NCBI RefSeq assembly: GCF_900143075.1
Contig: NZ_FRCY01000009.1
Location: forward strand, 124,001-188,000
DNA from: Cyclobacterium lianum
GTDB lineage: Bacteria > Bacteroidota > Bacteroidia > Cytophagales > Cyclobacteriaceae
Length of the DNA stretch: 64,000 bases
Reading direction: 5' to 3'
Shown here: positions 35,444 through 45,313 of the stretch, piece by piece
Position numbering within the stretch: the first letter of the stretch is position 1
Layout of the letters: each line of letters begins with the position of its first letter
Made by a program: the position numbers and the translations under genes
The notes under the pieces: generated by a model
What the model was told of the DNA's origin: nothing
The model's database searches: none
What the model saw: only the letters and a program-made list of their open reading frames with translations

Positions 35444-38400
35444 TTATTCCACGATAAGTTTGATCTTCTTGATCCAGGCTCTCCCGTCGGAAACCGTTAG
35501 TACGTATACGCCGGACCTTAATCCCTGAAGCGGAATCGTATAAGTACCAAAGCCGTCACCAGCAGTTTTGGGATCAATGCTTTTTACCATCGCGCCGGAG
35601 GTGCTTTGCAGGTAGATCTCACTGATCACAACATCCTCTCCCAGCCTTAGTTTGGTCTGATGAGTGGCCGGATTTGGATAAACCCTGGTTTCTGAGATAC
35701 CGCTTGCCCCTGCCTCCATCTTTTCTGAAGGCTGGGTTGGTTCTGCAGAAGCAAGTCTCATATTTGAGGCAGTGTAAACTCCTTCCGGAATGATGGCTAT
35801 TCCCGATACTGTCGCATTATCAGCGATTGCAGACATGGTAATATCGAGAATACCGTCTTCTACTTTGATGGATCTGAATGTCAGCGCTGTAGGATTATTG
35901 TTGTTTTCCTTATAGATGTCAAAATTGGATTTCACCCTTTTCTCTTCGATATCGATATTGAAGACCCGGTTGCCTGATCGGGCCGCAGGTCCGTATGATC
36001 CAAACCAAAGTTCATTGTGGTACGTGACGACAGTATATGTACCGTTTTGAATCGGAATATTGTAGCTCAGATTTAGGGAATACCGCTCCGTGAGGAACAT
36101 CTTTGACCCATTGACATTATAATTGAAATTGGTTTTGGATGTGCCTGGATAACTGGTCTTGCGATCTCCCAAAAAAGTCTGGTTATCGTAGTCAGCATCA
36201 TCATAGCTTCCCGCGTTCAGGAAAATAGCCTTTTGACTTGGTTTTGTCCCTGGAGATGGAGTATATCCGTTCACTTTCGCAATCGCAATACCTGAAATGG
36301 TTGCATTGTCTCTGCTGGCATTCAAATCCAGATTCAGGGTACCATCGGTCACTACAATGTTATCGAACGTAAACACCGTTGGGGAATTTCCTTTTTCTGT
36401 GAAAATATCAAAATTATCTTTCTTTAGTTCTTTTTCAATAGAAATATCGAATACCCTGTTACCCGATTTGGCTGAAGGGCCAAAAGAGCCGAACCACAAT
36501 TCATTGTGATAAGTTTTGACCTGGTAGGTGCCGTTTTCAACAGGGATGCTGATGCTCATGTTTTTCGCATATCTTTCGGTCTGAAATATTGGATCCCCCG
36601 ATACCGTCAGATTAGAATTGGCTGTTTCGCTGGTGAGATAACTTGTTTGATAATCAGAAACAAATGTTTTGCCTTCATGTAAAACATCCTCTCTACTTCC
36701 GGCATTGATCAGCAAGTAATCGGAATATCCTGCTTTTTCATCCTCACCAGACGCAGGCATTCCGTTAGTGAATTCAGAGGGGATGTCGATTGGATTTTTA
36801 CTGATGACGATACCGGAAATGGTTGCATTGTCTGCTGATGCGGTGAAATCCAGATTCAATACACCATCAGTTACATTTATCCCGGAGAATGCAAGTACCA
36901 TTGGCTGGTTTTTATTTTCCCGGTAAAGGTCAAAATTTTCCTTTACTCTATCATTTTCCAGCGAGATGTCAAATACACGTTGCCCCGCCTTTCCTGCAGG
37001 TCCTTCTTGTCCAAACCACAGCTCATTGTGAAATGTGTACACATGGTAGGTGCCATTTGTGACCGGTATATCGTAGGATAGATTTGAGCCAAATCTTTCG
37101 GTTTGGAAGAGTGCATAAGCGCTGGCATCGGGCGCCGCATGTACTTTTGAACTGCTGTAGAAATTGTTGTTTTGGTTTTCTCCAGAAAAGTTGATTCCAT
37201 TAAAATCAGTATCCGCGCCGGTACCGGCATTGATAAAATAGTTAGTTTCTGTCTTCGCGTCGGAGGAGGAAGAGCCTGGCGCATTGATCTTCAATGCAAC
37301 GACAGAAGAAGAAGCTTCCTGCCCATTATCGGCAACGGCCACGGCGGTGATGTTATAGCTGCCTGCGGCTGCGTTTTTCCAGGCAAAGGTGAAGGGAGTA
37401 GTTGTACTGGAACCCAGTTTTACAGATCCGTTGTAAAAATCTACCTGGCTGATTTCCCCCTCGGAAATGGATGCTTCAGCCTCCAGCAAAATGGTTTCTC
37501 CCTGGCTGGAGCTTGTGTTTTTTTCCGGTTTCACCAATGTAACGGTTGGACTTTCTAATTCATTTTCTATGACTCCGCTACCACTTTTCAATAGCAATAT
37601 GGAGGAATAAGGTTCAATGCTAAGAGTATTTGAGAGGTACTGATGGAGAAGTCCTACAAAACCTCCAGATGTAGAAAAGTTGCGCTTTTGACGGCTTGGG
37701 TTTTTTTCGAAAAGCACCTTATTTTCAGGTTCTATGACATTTGCATCTACTTCATAAAACTCCAGATTATCCATCCATAATTCGCCACTTTCTCCGGTAC
37801 CGATTGCCATAACCAGCCGTGCACCGTCCATATCTGCCAACGACTTGATGAGCACTTCATGTTCGCCCCTTTGCCAGTCGACTCCGACCTTATGTTTATT
37901 TGAAAGGGTATACCAGGGAGAGCTACCCTGCCGCAGATAAAAAGAAAGTGGGATGTTTTTATTGGCCACGGCATCAAACTTCAGCAAGTATTTTTTACCT
38001 TTTTTTAGGGAGCCAATGCTGATTGAAGTCTGGCTAACACCTTTTGTTTTGATCTTTAGCGTACCCCCATCCAGCTTGCCTTTGTCCCAGGAAGTACTGC
38101 AATCCGAACAGCTCACATAATTCACGTTGCCGTTAAAGGAGCCATTCGAAATTCGGTTTGAACCGACCTTCTTTTTGACCTGATAAAGGTCGTCCAGTTG
38201 TCTGCCGGTTTTGGAACTCCAATCCTTGTTATACATCCGTTGCCATCCTCTCAGATCAAAAAACTTTCTGGCTTCGTTGCTCGAGTTTGCATTGTAACGT
38301 ACAGCAAACCGAAAATTATCAGAGAATGGAGCGGAATATTCATTGTGATTGAAGTTAGCCAGATCCGCTACATCATCGAAAAGGGTGTATATGTATACAA

Positions 38401-40039
38401 AATTCTGTGAAGCATCTTTCGCCAGTAATTTATTGTTTTCAATTCTGGTATTGGCAAGAGGATTTCCCATCAGATCGTTTCTCAGGAAAATGAGATTTTC
38501 GGAATCATATATGGTATTATTAGTGACCCTGATGTTGTCAGTATTGTGGAGATAAATTCCTTTTGAAGTAATATGGGCCACAGTATTGCCCGAAACTTCT
38601 ACATCAGTCACATTATCATCAAGATAGATGCCCTCTGCCTGTGGTTTGTCTACAAAATTTTTGATTGTTGTACCTTCCTTAACGCCAATACCGTTTACAA
38701 TGATATTGTTAGTGATTTTCCGGTTTTTGAAATTATCATATTTCTGCTGATAGGTATATATTCCGGCTCCATCGTTTTTTGTTAGACAAAATCCATCAAT
38801 ATAATTTGATTTGACCTGCGTATCATTCCCGCCAAACCTTATACCGACATATCCTGTTTGCTTGATTTCGTTGTACTCGATTAAATTGGCGTCGCCTGTA
38901 GAATAAATACCAAGACCTACGTTGTCCCCACTTCTACCGTGACCAGGAAAGAGGTAGGTATCAAATATTTTGTTTCCCCGGACCACGGCACCATCAGAAA
39001 TTTTTATATTCATGCCAACATTATTGGCATTTTTAACTTCGGAGTTCTCTACAATCAAATTGTTCACGCCAGCCAGATAAAGGCCATCTTCCCCCGAGTT
39101 TTCGATGATACAATTTGAGATTTTGATATCACTCCCGCCTTCAAATTGGAATGCATTTCGATTGGCGCCTTTAAAGTGAAGGTTCTCAAAATTGATGTGT
39201 CTCGCTGATCCGGTGCTACGTACAATGAAATTGAAGGTACTGACCTCCACCTTAGTGCCGCTGGGATATCCCCCAAAGTAAACCCTTAATTTTCTTTGGG
39301 AGGTATCGTAATACCACTCGCCATACCTGTCCAAAGTTCTCGGGTGATCCTGAATAAAGTATCCATATCCAGGCTTCGGGTCATAGGAGGTGTCTGGGTT
39401 TGATGCATAATTTAAAGTATTCCCTGAATGGGAAGTTATCCTGTGCCGGTCTGTAATCCAGTACACTTTTCTCAAAACTACCTCTCCCCCTGTCCAGTTT
39501 GTGCCGGATGACAACTGGTAATCGGTAATAGCACGATTGCCCGCGTGGGATTCATAGGTCAGGTAGCCTTTGTTTGCAGTATTGGAATTCGGATATCTTC
39601 CCATTTCCTGAGGATTACCGTCAATGGCAACCATATTTACTTTATGGCTGGGAAGCCGGCTGTGGCCGGCCTCATATACTCCGTTTCCGACAGATTGCCA
39701 GTTTGAAAGGGTCACAAATGAAGTAATTATCGGTTCTGGCCCTGAGCCATAAGCGCCAAAAGTGATTGGGGCACCCGACCGTCCCGATTCATTGATCAAA
39801 ATCGAACCATAAAAAACATCTCCTCTTCGAAAATAAATTTTGTCTCCGGGCTTTAAACCAGGGATGATGGCATTAAGTTTGTCAATAGTTTTCCACGGAG
39901 TGTTTGCATTCTGGGCTTGGGATGAGCTTCTGGAATCATCACCTGTTTCGCTGGAGAAATAGTAATTGGCCGCGTGGATATCAAGGCCAGATAACATTAA
40001 GATGCAACACAGGATTAGCTTGGATAAAACTGTATTCAT
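35444..40039 (-). CDS. Secreted multidomain protein: parallel beta-helix, CBM-like, Ig-like, three malectin domains, T9SS tail
   Basis: 1531 aa. Signal peptide (residues 1-23, ending IHAAN). About 25-275: N-terminal part with KIYFRRGDVFYGSI, similar to pectate-lyase-like proteins. About 280-530: right-handed parallel beta-helix (Asn-rich turns such as NNLIVENSEVKNANNVGM). About 630-770: a jelly-roll module (GSFNGNVNYVSCSD) of carbohydrate-binding type. About 830-925: Ig-like domain. About 935-1415: three malectin-like domains in tandem, each with an INAG start, an HNELWFG segment and a DNATISGI end. About 1450-1531: T9SS type A sorting domain (VYPNPATHQTKL, GVYVLTVSDG). So it is a cell-surface or secreted polysaccharide-acting protein, probably a lyase or epimerase, beside GH43 enzymes. 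Substrate is inferred, not shown. Confidence 0.85.
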   Translation of the reverse strand: MNTVLSKLILCCILMLSGLDIHAANYYFSSETGDDSRSSSQAQNANTPWKTIDKLNAIIPGLKPGDKIYFRRGDVFYGSILINESGRSGAPITFGAYGSGPEPIITSFVTLSNWQSVGNGVYEAGHSRLPSHKVNMVAIDGNPQEMGRYPNSNTANKGYLTYESHAGNRAITDYQLSSGTNWTGGEVVLRKVYWITDRHRITSHSGNTLNYASNPDTSYDPKPGYGYFIQDHPRTLDRYGEWYYDTSQRKLRVYFGGYPSGTKVEVSTFNFIVRSTGSARHINFENLHFKGANRNAFQFEGGSDIKISNCIIENSGEDGLYLAGVNNLIVENSEVKNANNVGMNIKISDGAVVRGNKIFDTYLFPGHGRSGDNVGLGIYSTGDANLIEYNEIKQTGYVGIRFGGNDTQVKSNYIDGFCLTKNDGAGIYTYQQKYDNFKNRKITNNIIVNGIGVKEGTTIKNFVDKPQAEGIYLDDNVTDVEVSGNTVAHITSKGIYLHNTDNIRVTNNTIYDSENLIFLRNDLMGNPLANTRIENNKLLAKDASQNFVYIYTLFDDVADLANFNHNEYSAPFSDNFRFAVRYNANSSNEARKFFDLRGWQRMYNKDWSSKTGRQLDDLYQVKKKVGSNRISNGSFNGNVNYVSCSDCSTSWDKGKLDGGTLKIKTKGVSQTSISIGSLKKGKKYLLKFDAVANKNIPLSFYLRQGSSPWYTLSNKHKVGVDWQRGEHEVLIKSLADMDGARLVMAIGTGESGELWMDNLEFYEVDANVIEPENKVLFEKNPSRQKRNFSTSGGFVGLLHQYLSNTLSIEPYSSILLLKSGSGVIENELESPTVTLVKPEKNTSSSQGETILLEAEASISEGEISQVDFYNGSVKLGSSTTTPFTFAWKNAAAGSYNITAVAVADNGQEASSSVVALKINAPGSSSSDAKTETNYFINAGTGADTDFNGINFSGENQNNNFYSSSKVHAAPDASAYALFQTERFGSNLSYDIPVTNGTYHVYTFHNELWFGQEGPAGKAGQRVFDISLENDRVKENFDLYRENKNQPMVLAFSGINVTDGVLNLDFTASADNATISGIVISKNPIDIPSEFTNGMPASGEDEKAGYSDYLLINAGSREDVLHEGKTFVSDYQTSYLTSETANSNLTVSGDPIFQTERYAKNMSISIPVENGTYQVKTYHNELWFGSFGPSAKSGNRVFDISIEKELKKDNFDIFTEKGNSPTVFTFDNIVVTDGTLNLDLNASRDNATISGIAIAKVNGYTPSPGTKPSQKAIFLNAGSYDDADYDNQTFLGDRKTSYPGTSKTNFNYNVNGSKMFLTERYSLNLSYNIPIQNGTYTVVTYHNELWFGSYGPAARSGNRVFNIDIEEKRVKSNFDIYKENNNNPTALTFRSIKVEDGILDITMSAIADNATVSGIAIIPEGVYTASNMRLASAEPTQPSEKMEAGASGISETRVYPNPATHQTKLRLGEDVVISEIYLQSTSGAMVKSIDPKTAGDGFGTYTIPLQGLRSGVYVLTVSDGRAWIKKIKLIVE

Positions 40040-40536
40040 TGAAAATTAATTTGGTTGGTGTTAATTTATGTATGGTTTTTTTTACAAATCAAGACCACTG
40101 TAAGCCCGGCTCTTTTTGCCAGGGCATACCCCTATCAGGTAGTTTGAAATAGTACATCAAACCCGTCAAAAATCTCCCCTGCTGATTGTAATTATTTACT
40201 ACTCGAAACTAAGCTTTTTGGTAATTCAATGGGTAATTAAGTTGGTTGCTTATGAGTTTCAGTAATCTAAATTTCATGCCAAATGTAAGCAAAGTTTTTT
40301 TGCCTCTTCCCCGGATTATAACGAGCAGTCTGCTCAAAGCCGCCAAAACAACCACTTACAAATTTTGCATGTAATTTTCAGTATATAATATTAATAAAAA
40401 TGTATTTAAAATACTATCATTGGCGAAATAAAAACTAGACTATGTTATTTTTATATCTTAAGAGTTGAAAAATACGTAATGTCGTAAAGGAATGGTGCCC
40501 CAAAGTGTATAAATATTACACAATTTTTGCAAATCT
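40040..40536. other. Intergenic region upstream of the beta-helix gene
   Basis: About 500 AT-rich bases between two minus-strand genes. A minus-strand element TACATTTG (complement of 40280-40287) matches the TAnnTTTG -7 consensus, 241 bases before the start codon of the secreted protein, but no -33 element fits at the right distance. No open frame or RNA structure is recognised. Confidence 0.4.
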
Positions 40537-41337
40537 TCATAAATCTATGAGATCACCGATCGCCAAATCACCTTCATTCAGTGCGATCAGGTTCTGACCA
40601 AAAAATATCTTGTTTTCCTTTCTTCTGTAACGGGCCAATGTATGTAAAGGTTCTTTACCTTTCCTGCCCGTATTCTGGTCTACCGTAGTCATGATACATC
40701 TGGCACAGGGTTTAGTCACCTTAAAATTCACGGGTCCAATCGAAAACCTATCCCAGGTATCTTCGGCGAAGGCATCAGCCCCGGAGAAAACAATATTCGG
40801 ACGAAACCTGTCCATGGGGACCGGCGTCTCCAGTCTTCCGTTGAGGTCATCCAGGGAAGATTGTCCGATAATCAAAAAGGGCATGCTATCCGCAAAACCC
40901 ACATGTTCCCTTCTGAACTGGTATTTTTCCGGGATCCATCGTTTTTCGTTGGCCGGCATTTTTACCAGATGGCATTTCCGGTGAAGAAGATCCGAAAACC
41001 ATTCGTCTGCTTCCTTTCCTATAAAAGATGCTTCTACCTGATCTTCCCAGATACGCACTTTCCTCCGCTCTCCAGAATCCATTGCCACAGGCAAACGGAG
41101 CCTGGTATTTTCGTATTCCCTATGACTCAGCAGCAGGTGGTCTGCTTCCAGTTTTACCTGAAAAAGCGCCATTTCCGGCAAAGTTCTCTGGCTCAGAAAT
41201 TTGCCCTCACTGTCTACGAGCATCCATTGCCTGTCATACTGAAATCCACTGATTTCTACCCTGCTGCGGGGTATGGAGATACCTGCCAGGGACTTGATGG
41301 GAAAGATGTTGATGGAAGTTACTTTCGGGGATGACAT
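40537..41337 (-). CDS. MOSC-domain protein
   Basis: 266 aa with the MOSC N-terminal beta-barrel (VTSINIFPIKSLAGISIP, GFQYDRQWMLVD) followed by a MOSC domain (about 130-266) with DRFRPNIVFSGADAF and the conserved Cys segment KPCARCIMTTVDQNTG. MOSC proteins transfer sulfur to molybdenum cofactor or bind it, as in YcbX and mARC. No redox domain is fused, so a partner reductase is expected elsewhere. It is divergent from dnaK. Confidence 0.88.
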   Translation of the reverse strand: MSSPKVTSINIFPIKSLAGISIPRSRVEISGFQYDRQWMLVDSEGKFLSQRTLPEMALFQVKLEADHLLLSHREYENTRLRLPVAMDSGERRKVRIWEDQVEASFIGKEADEWFSDLLHRKCHLVKMPANEKRWIPEKYQFRREHVGFADSMPFLIIGQSSLDDLNGRLETPVPMDRFRPNIVFSGADAFAEDTWDRFSIGPVNFKVTKPCARCIMTTVDQNTGRKGKEPLHTLARYRRKENKIFFGQNLIALNEGDLAIGDLIDL

Positions 41338-41393
41338 TATTTACGAATTTGGGTAAGTTGACCGGTAGTTTTTTGAAAATTAAGTAAAAATGC

Positions 41394-41489
41394 TGACATA
41401 TCTAATCGGAAAAATGTCATGTATTATGACAATGTGGCATTAAAATATGCATTCATTTACTTGGCACATTGGTTGTTGGTCTAGTTTCG
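41394..41489 (+). promoter_or_regulatory. dnaK promoter region with TGACAT half-site cluster
   Basis: TGACAT at 41394-41399 and its inverse ATGTCA at 41414-41419; the latter overlaps TGTCAT (41415-41420), which with ATGACA (41426-41431) forms a palindrome of 6-bp arms and 5-base spacer. Downstream, TTG (41461-41463), an 18-base spacer and TAGTTTCG (41482-41489, 7 of 8 matches to TAnnTTTG) make a probable promoter for dnaK, about 35 bases before the ATG. No CIRCE element is present. Confidence 0.55.
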
Positions 41490-41523
41490 TAACCAAAATG
41501 AAAACGACAAAATAAATATAATT

Positions 41524-43461
41524 ATGGGAAAAATTATTGGTATCGACTTGGGTACGACCAACTCTTGCGTTGCGGTAATGGAAGGTAGCGAGCCCGTGGT
41601 CATTCAAAACAGTGAAGGTAGAAGGACTACACCCTCTATCGTGGCATTTTTGGACAACGGAAATGGAGAGAGAAAAGTAGGAGATCCTGCCAAAAGGCAG
41701 GCCATTACCAATCCTGCGAATACCATATCCTCTGTAAAAAGATTTATGGGTAAAAAGTTCTCCGAAATTTCGGAGGAAAGAAAGCACGCTTCCTATAAAG
41801 TAGATCAGGGAGCCAACGATACTGTAGCCATCAAAATCGGCGATCGTTCGTATACGCCACAGGAGCTTTCGGCAATGATTCTCCAGAAGATGAAATCTAC
41901 AGCAGAGGATTTTCTGGGGCAGGAAGTAACGGAAGCGGTAATCACCGTGCCTGCATATTTCAATGACTCCGAGCGACAGGCAACCAAAGAAGCCGGACAA
42001 ATTGCAGGATTGGAAGTGAAAAGAATCATCAATGAGCCTACCGCCGCTGCCCTGGCCTATGGTCTGGACAAGAAAAACAAGGACATGAAGATAGCTGTCT
42101 ATGACCTTGGTGGTGGTACCTTTGATATCTCCGTATTGGAGTTGGGAGATGGTGTATTTGAGGTGAAATCTACCAATGGGGATGTGCACCTGGGTGGAGA
42201 CGATTTCGACCAGGTAATCATCAACTGGCTGGCAGATGAATTCAAGGCAGAAGAAGACATTGATCTGAGAAAAGATCCCATGGCGCTTCAAAGGTTGAAG
42301 GAAGCAGCTGAAAAGGCCAAAATCGAGCTTTCCAGTTCCTCAGGTACGGAAATCAACTTGCCTTACATCACCGCTACACAATCCGGTCCGAAACACCTGG
42401 TAAGGAACCTCTCCAGGTCCAAGTTTGAGCAACTTTCAGACGATCTGGTCAGAAGGTCTATGGATCCGGTGAAAAAAGCCATTTCTGATGCCGGCTTGTC
42501 CCCCTCAGACATTGACGAAGTGATCCTCGTCGGAGGTTCTACCAGAATACCTAAAATCCAGGAAGAAGTAGAAAAGTATTTCGGAAAGAAACCTTCTAAA
42601 GGTGTTAACCCGGATGAGGTCGTCGCAATAGGTGCAGCCATTCAGGGTGGTGTGCTTACCGGGGAAGTGAAGGACGTATTGCTGCTGGATGTAACACCCC
42701 TTTCTCTGGGTATAGAGACCATGGGGGGAGTGTTTACAAAATTGATTGAAGCCAATACCACTATTCCTACGAAGAAATCCGAGGTATTTTCTACAGCGGC
42801 GGACAATCAACCCGCAGTGGATATTCATGTACTTCAAGGTGAAAGATCTATGGCCAAGGACAACAGGGCTATTGGCAGGTTTCAGCTCACAGATATTCCG
42901 CCAGCACCCCGAGGTGTTCCGCAAATCGAGGTAACCTTTGATATTGATGCAAATGGTATCCTGAATGTATCTGCCAAGGACAAGGGTACAGGAAAAGAGC
43001 AGAAAATTAAGATTGAGGCTTCTTCGGGACTCTCTCAGGAGGAAATTGACCGGATGAAGAAGGAAGCAGAGGCAAACGCTGCCACTGATAAGGTCGAAAA
43101 AGAAAAGATCGACAAGATCAATCAGGCGGATAGCTTAATTTTCCAGACTGAAAAGCAGTTGAAGGAATTTGGAGACAAGCTCTCTGAAGGCAACAAAACT
43201 GCGGTCAATGGTGCGCTGGAAAAACTAAAAGCGGCTCACCAGAGCCAGGATCTGGCAGCTATTGATAAGGGCATGGAAGAACTAAATGCTGCCTGGAGTG
43301 CGGCCTCTCAGGAGATGTATAATGCTACTCAGGGTGCAGAAGGTGCAGCCGGCCAGGGAGATCCTACCGGTGGAGCTGCCAGCGGAGCAGGTGATACTGC
43401 TTCCGGAGATGGCGTGTCCGATGTGGATTATGAAGAGGTAAATGAAGAAGACAAGAAGTAA
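41524..43461 (+). CDS. dnaK: Chaperone protein DnaK (Hsp70)
   Basis: 645 aa. ATPase domain 1-385: [55 protein letters not shown] and [11 protein letters not shown]. Substrate domain about 390-605: [17 protein letters not shown], and a helical lid. The C-terminal tail ([14 protein letters not shown] through [13 protein letters not shown]) ends with the usual acidic motif, EEVNEEDK. No grpE or dnaJ gene is adjacent. Confidence 0.98.
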   Translation: MGKIIGIDLGTTNSCVAVMEGSEPVVIQNSEGRRTTPSIVAFLDNGNGERKVGDPAKRQAITNPANTISSVKRFMGKKFSEISEERKHASYKVDQGANDTVAIKIGDRSYTPQELSAMILQKMKSTAEDFLGQEVTEAVITVPAYFNDSERQATKEAGQIAGLEVKRIINEPTAAALAYGLDKKNKDMKIAVYDLGGGTFDISVLELGDGVFEVKSTNGDVHLGGDDFDQVIINWLADEFKAEEDIDLRKDPMALQRLKEAAEKAKIELSSSSGTEINLPYITATQSGPKHLVRNLSRSKFEQLSDDLVRRSMDPVKKAISDAGLSPSDIDEVILVGGSTRIPKIQEEVEKYFGKKPSKGVNPDEVVAIGAAIQGGVLTGEVKDVLLLDVTPLSLGIETMGGVFTKLIEANTTIPTKKSEVFSTAADNQPAVDIHVLQGERSMAKDNRAIGRFQLTDIPPAPRGVPQIEVTFDIDANGILNVSAKDKGTGKEQKIKIEASSGLSQEEIDRMKKEAEANAATDKVEKEKIDKINQADSLIFQTEKQLKEFGDKLSEGNKTAVNGALEKLKAAHQSQDLAAIDKGMEELNAAWSAASQEMYNATQGAEGAAGQGDPTGGAASGAGDTASGDGVSDVDYEEVNEEDKK

Positions 43462-43569
43462 TTCACATTTAGTCTTAAAAGTAAAATAGAAATGATGGCG
43501 TCTTCACCTGGTGGGGATGCCATTATTTTTGCGACAGTAACCCGGAGCCTTATTTGAAATGTAAAAAAT

Positions 43570-43944
43570 ATGCAATTGACTTCTGAAAATAAATTAAAAA
43601 AATTGATCATCGTTGGGGATCGTTTGCTGATCAAACTCAAAAAGCACGATCAAAAGACATCAAGCGGTCTTTATCTGCCTCCTGGCGTCAGGGAGAAAGA
43701 AAAGGTTCAGCAAGGCTACATCATCAAGGCCGGGCCCGGATATCCCATTCCGCTACCGGTGGAGGATGATGAGCCCTGGAAAGATCATGGCGAAAACGTG
43801 AAGTATGTTCCCCTGCAAGCCAGGGAGGGTGACCTGGCCGTATTTCTGATGAATGGTGCGTTTGAGGTGATCTACGAGGGCGAAAAATATTACATCGTGC
43901 CTCAAAATGCGATTCTGATGTTGGAGCGAGAAGAGGATTTGTAA
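43570..43944 (+). CDS. GroES-like (Cpn10 superfamily) protein, non-canonical
   Basis: 124 aa. VGDRLLIKLKKHDQKTSSG is the GroES-type start, then LYLPPGVREKEKVQQGYIIKAGPGY and, at the end, EVIYEGEKYYIVPQNAILMLE. It is longer than GroES (about 95 aa) and carries an insert of about 25 residues (PLPVEDDEPWKDHGENVKYV) before the second strand pair. No groEL gene is next to it. It lies 108 bases after dnaK with a terminator behind, so it may be cotranscribed with dnaK as an auxiliary co-chaperonin-like protein. Confidence 0.85.
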   Translation: MQLTSENKLKKLIIVGDRLLIKLKKHDQKTSSGLYLPPGVREKEKVQQGYIIKAGPGYPIPLPVEDDEPWKDHGENVKYVPLQAREGDLAVFLMNGAFEVIYEGEKYYIVPQNAILMLEREEDL

Positions 43945-43974
43945 GTACAGTATAAGCATTTTTGCTGATTAAAG

Positions 43975-44010
43975 GCCACAGTGGGTATTCCTGCTGTGGC
44001 TTTTCTTTTT
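43975..44010 (+). terminator. Rho-independent terminator after the GroES-like gene
   Basis: GCCACAG (43975-43981) pairs with CTGTGGC (43994-44000) around a 12-base loop, followed by TTTTCTTTTT (44001-44010). It lies 31 bases after the stop codon. Confidence 0.85.
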
Positions 44011-44481
44011 GATATACAGCCGGTATAGCTGATCGCTGATTATTCTGCCCAGGTGAAGGCCTGAAATCAAACCCTAGTAACATAATCAGTAGGTTTACAA
44101 CTCCCGAATTACCTAATTTTTAATAATATTCACATAGATAGATTTATTTTTAAGTTAATTCAAATCAAAATAAAAATCGTATATAAATTGATTATGCATT
44201 TTGAATATACTGATTAATTTAAAAAAACACTTCTAAAAAGCTGAGTTTTTTCGAAAGTAATAAAATGTATTTCATTTGATTTAAATCTAAAAAATGGCCT
44301 TCATATTTAGAAATAATCGTAATAATGGTGTATTAAAGTAAAAAAAATAACCAATAATAATTTTTTTATTGCAAAATTGATAAATATAGGGTAATATTGA
44401 AACTCAAAATAACCCCTAGTTATTTTAGAATTAAATTTTGAATCAGTTTCAGTTTAAAAATTAACCTTAATTATCAAAACC
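44011..44481. other. AT-rich intergenic region with an inverted repeat upstream of the porin-like gene
   Basis: About 470 bases, extremely AT-rich, with no gene recognised. AAAATAAC (44406-44413) and GTTATTTT (44419-44426) are perfect inverted repeats with a 5-base spacer, 56 bases before the ATG at 44482. It may be an operator or a 5' untranslated hairpin. No perfect TAnnTTTG element is seen close to it. Confidence 0.45.
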
Positions 44482-45243
44482 ATGAGAAAATTTAACATTC
44501 CAACTTTATTGAAAAGCTTCATTGCTATTTCATTGTTTTTTGTCTTTGCAGTAAGTACTGCATCAGCACAAAGTGAAACAGACGATAAATTCAGTTACAC
44601 CATCACAGTAAACTCGGATCAGTTTTTTGGTTTTTACCCGTTTTTTGCCGGATCTTATGCAGTAAGTGAAACCTCTGCCTTCACTTTCTATGGTATTTTG
44701 TGGTCTGGTGGTACGGGTGGCAACCAGGGTTCCGGCGGAGGCTGGGGCAACTGGACGGAATTTGGTGTGGGCTATAGTTTTGATGCTGCGGAAGGCCTGA
44801 GCATTAACCCACAGATTGGTGTGACCGGCGGAAATTTGCTGTCTTCCGGTACAGCAGGTCCTGGTGTATTTGGGGATGGTCTGGTTCCTAACCTGACCAT
44901 CGGTCTGGACAAGGCCAAAACCGAAGGCGAAATTTATTTTGGCTTGTACACTCCGTTGAGGGACCTGGCTCCTGCAGATGGAACCACACTTGCGTATATC
45001 CACTACTGGGCTAACTTTGGAGTGAAGGCTTCAGATTTCTTTTCTCTGGGATTGCACTATGAGCACCTGATCAATTCCGGCGGCTCCAATGTGGCAGAGT
45101 CAACTGATGTTTATCAGTGGTTTGGACCCTACATTCAGTTTTCTGACCCCAATGGAATGGCATTTGCAAGATTATCTGCCGGAGGAGACCTGGTGGAGGG
45201 AAATGACTCCTTTTTCAAAGTAACTACCGGTCTTAGCTTCTGA
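44482..45243 (+). CDS. Outer membrane beta-barrel protein (DUF6733-like)
   Basis: 253 aa. A clear signal peptide (residues 1-29, FVFAVSTASAQ) precedes a protein of alternating hydrophobic/polar strands rich in Gly and aromatic residues, with strands such as FSYTITVNSDQFFGFYPFFAG, GGGWGNWTEFGVGYSF, GEIYFGLYTPL and a final FFKVTTGLSF typical of outer membrane barrels. It resembles a family annotated in Bacteroidota as DUF6733; the exact role is unknown. Single-gene unit between terminators. Confidence 0.75.
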   Translation: MRKFNIPTLLKSFIAISLFFVFAVSTASAQSETDDKFSYTITVNSDQFFGFYPFFAGSYAVSETSAFTFYGILWSGGTGGNQGSGGGWGNWTEFGVGYSFDAAEGLSINPQIGVTGGNLLSSGTAGPGVFGDGLVPNLTIGLDKAKTEGEIYFGLYTPLRDLAPADGTTLAYIHYWANFGVKASDFFSLGLHYEHLINSGGSNVAESTDVYQWFGPYIQFSDPNGMAFARLSAGGDLVEGNDSFFKVTTGLSF

Positions 45244-45271
45244 GATCTCTACAGAATTTAAAGAAAATGAT

Positions 45272-45313
45272 AGCGCGGGTAGGCTGTTTTACAGCTTGCC
45301 CGCGTTCTTTTTA
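45272..45313 (+). terminator. Rho-independent terminator after the porin-like gene
   Basis: CGCGGG (45274-45279) pairs with CCCGCG (45299-45304), with an inner GCTGT/ACAGC stem (45283-45287 with 45291-45295). The following sequence is TTCTTTTTATT. It lies 30 bases after the stop. Confidence 0.88.

Noticed and set aside
41394-41431. CIRCE heat-shock element before dnaK
   Set aside because: The repeats do not match TTAGCACTC-N9-GAGTGCTAA; they are reported as an unknown palindrome instead.
41440-42291. 283-codon open frame antisense to dnaK
   Set aside because: Shadow of the conserved dnaK reading frame; no recognisable domain.
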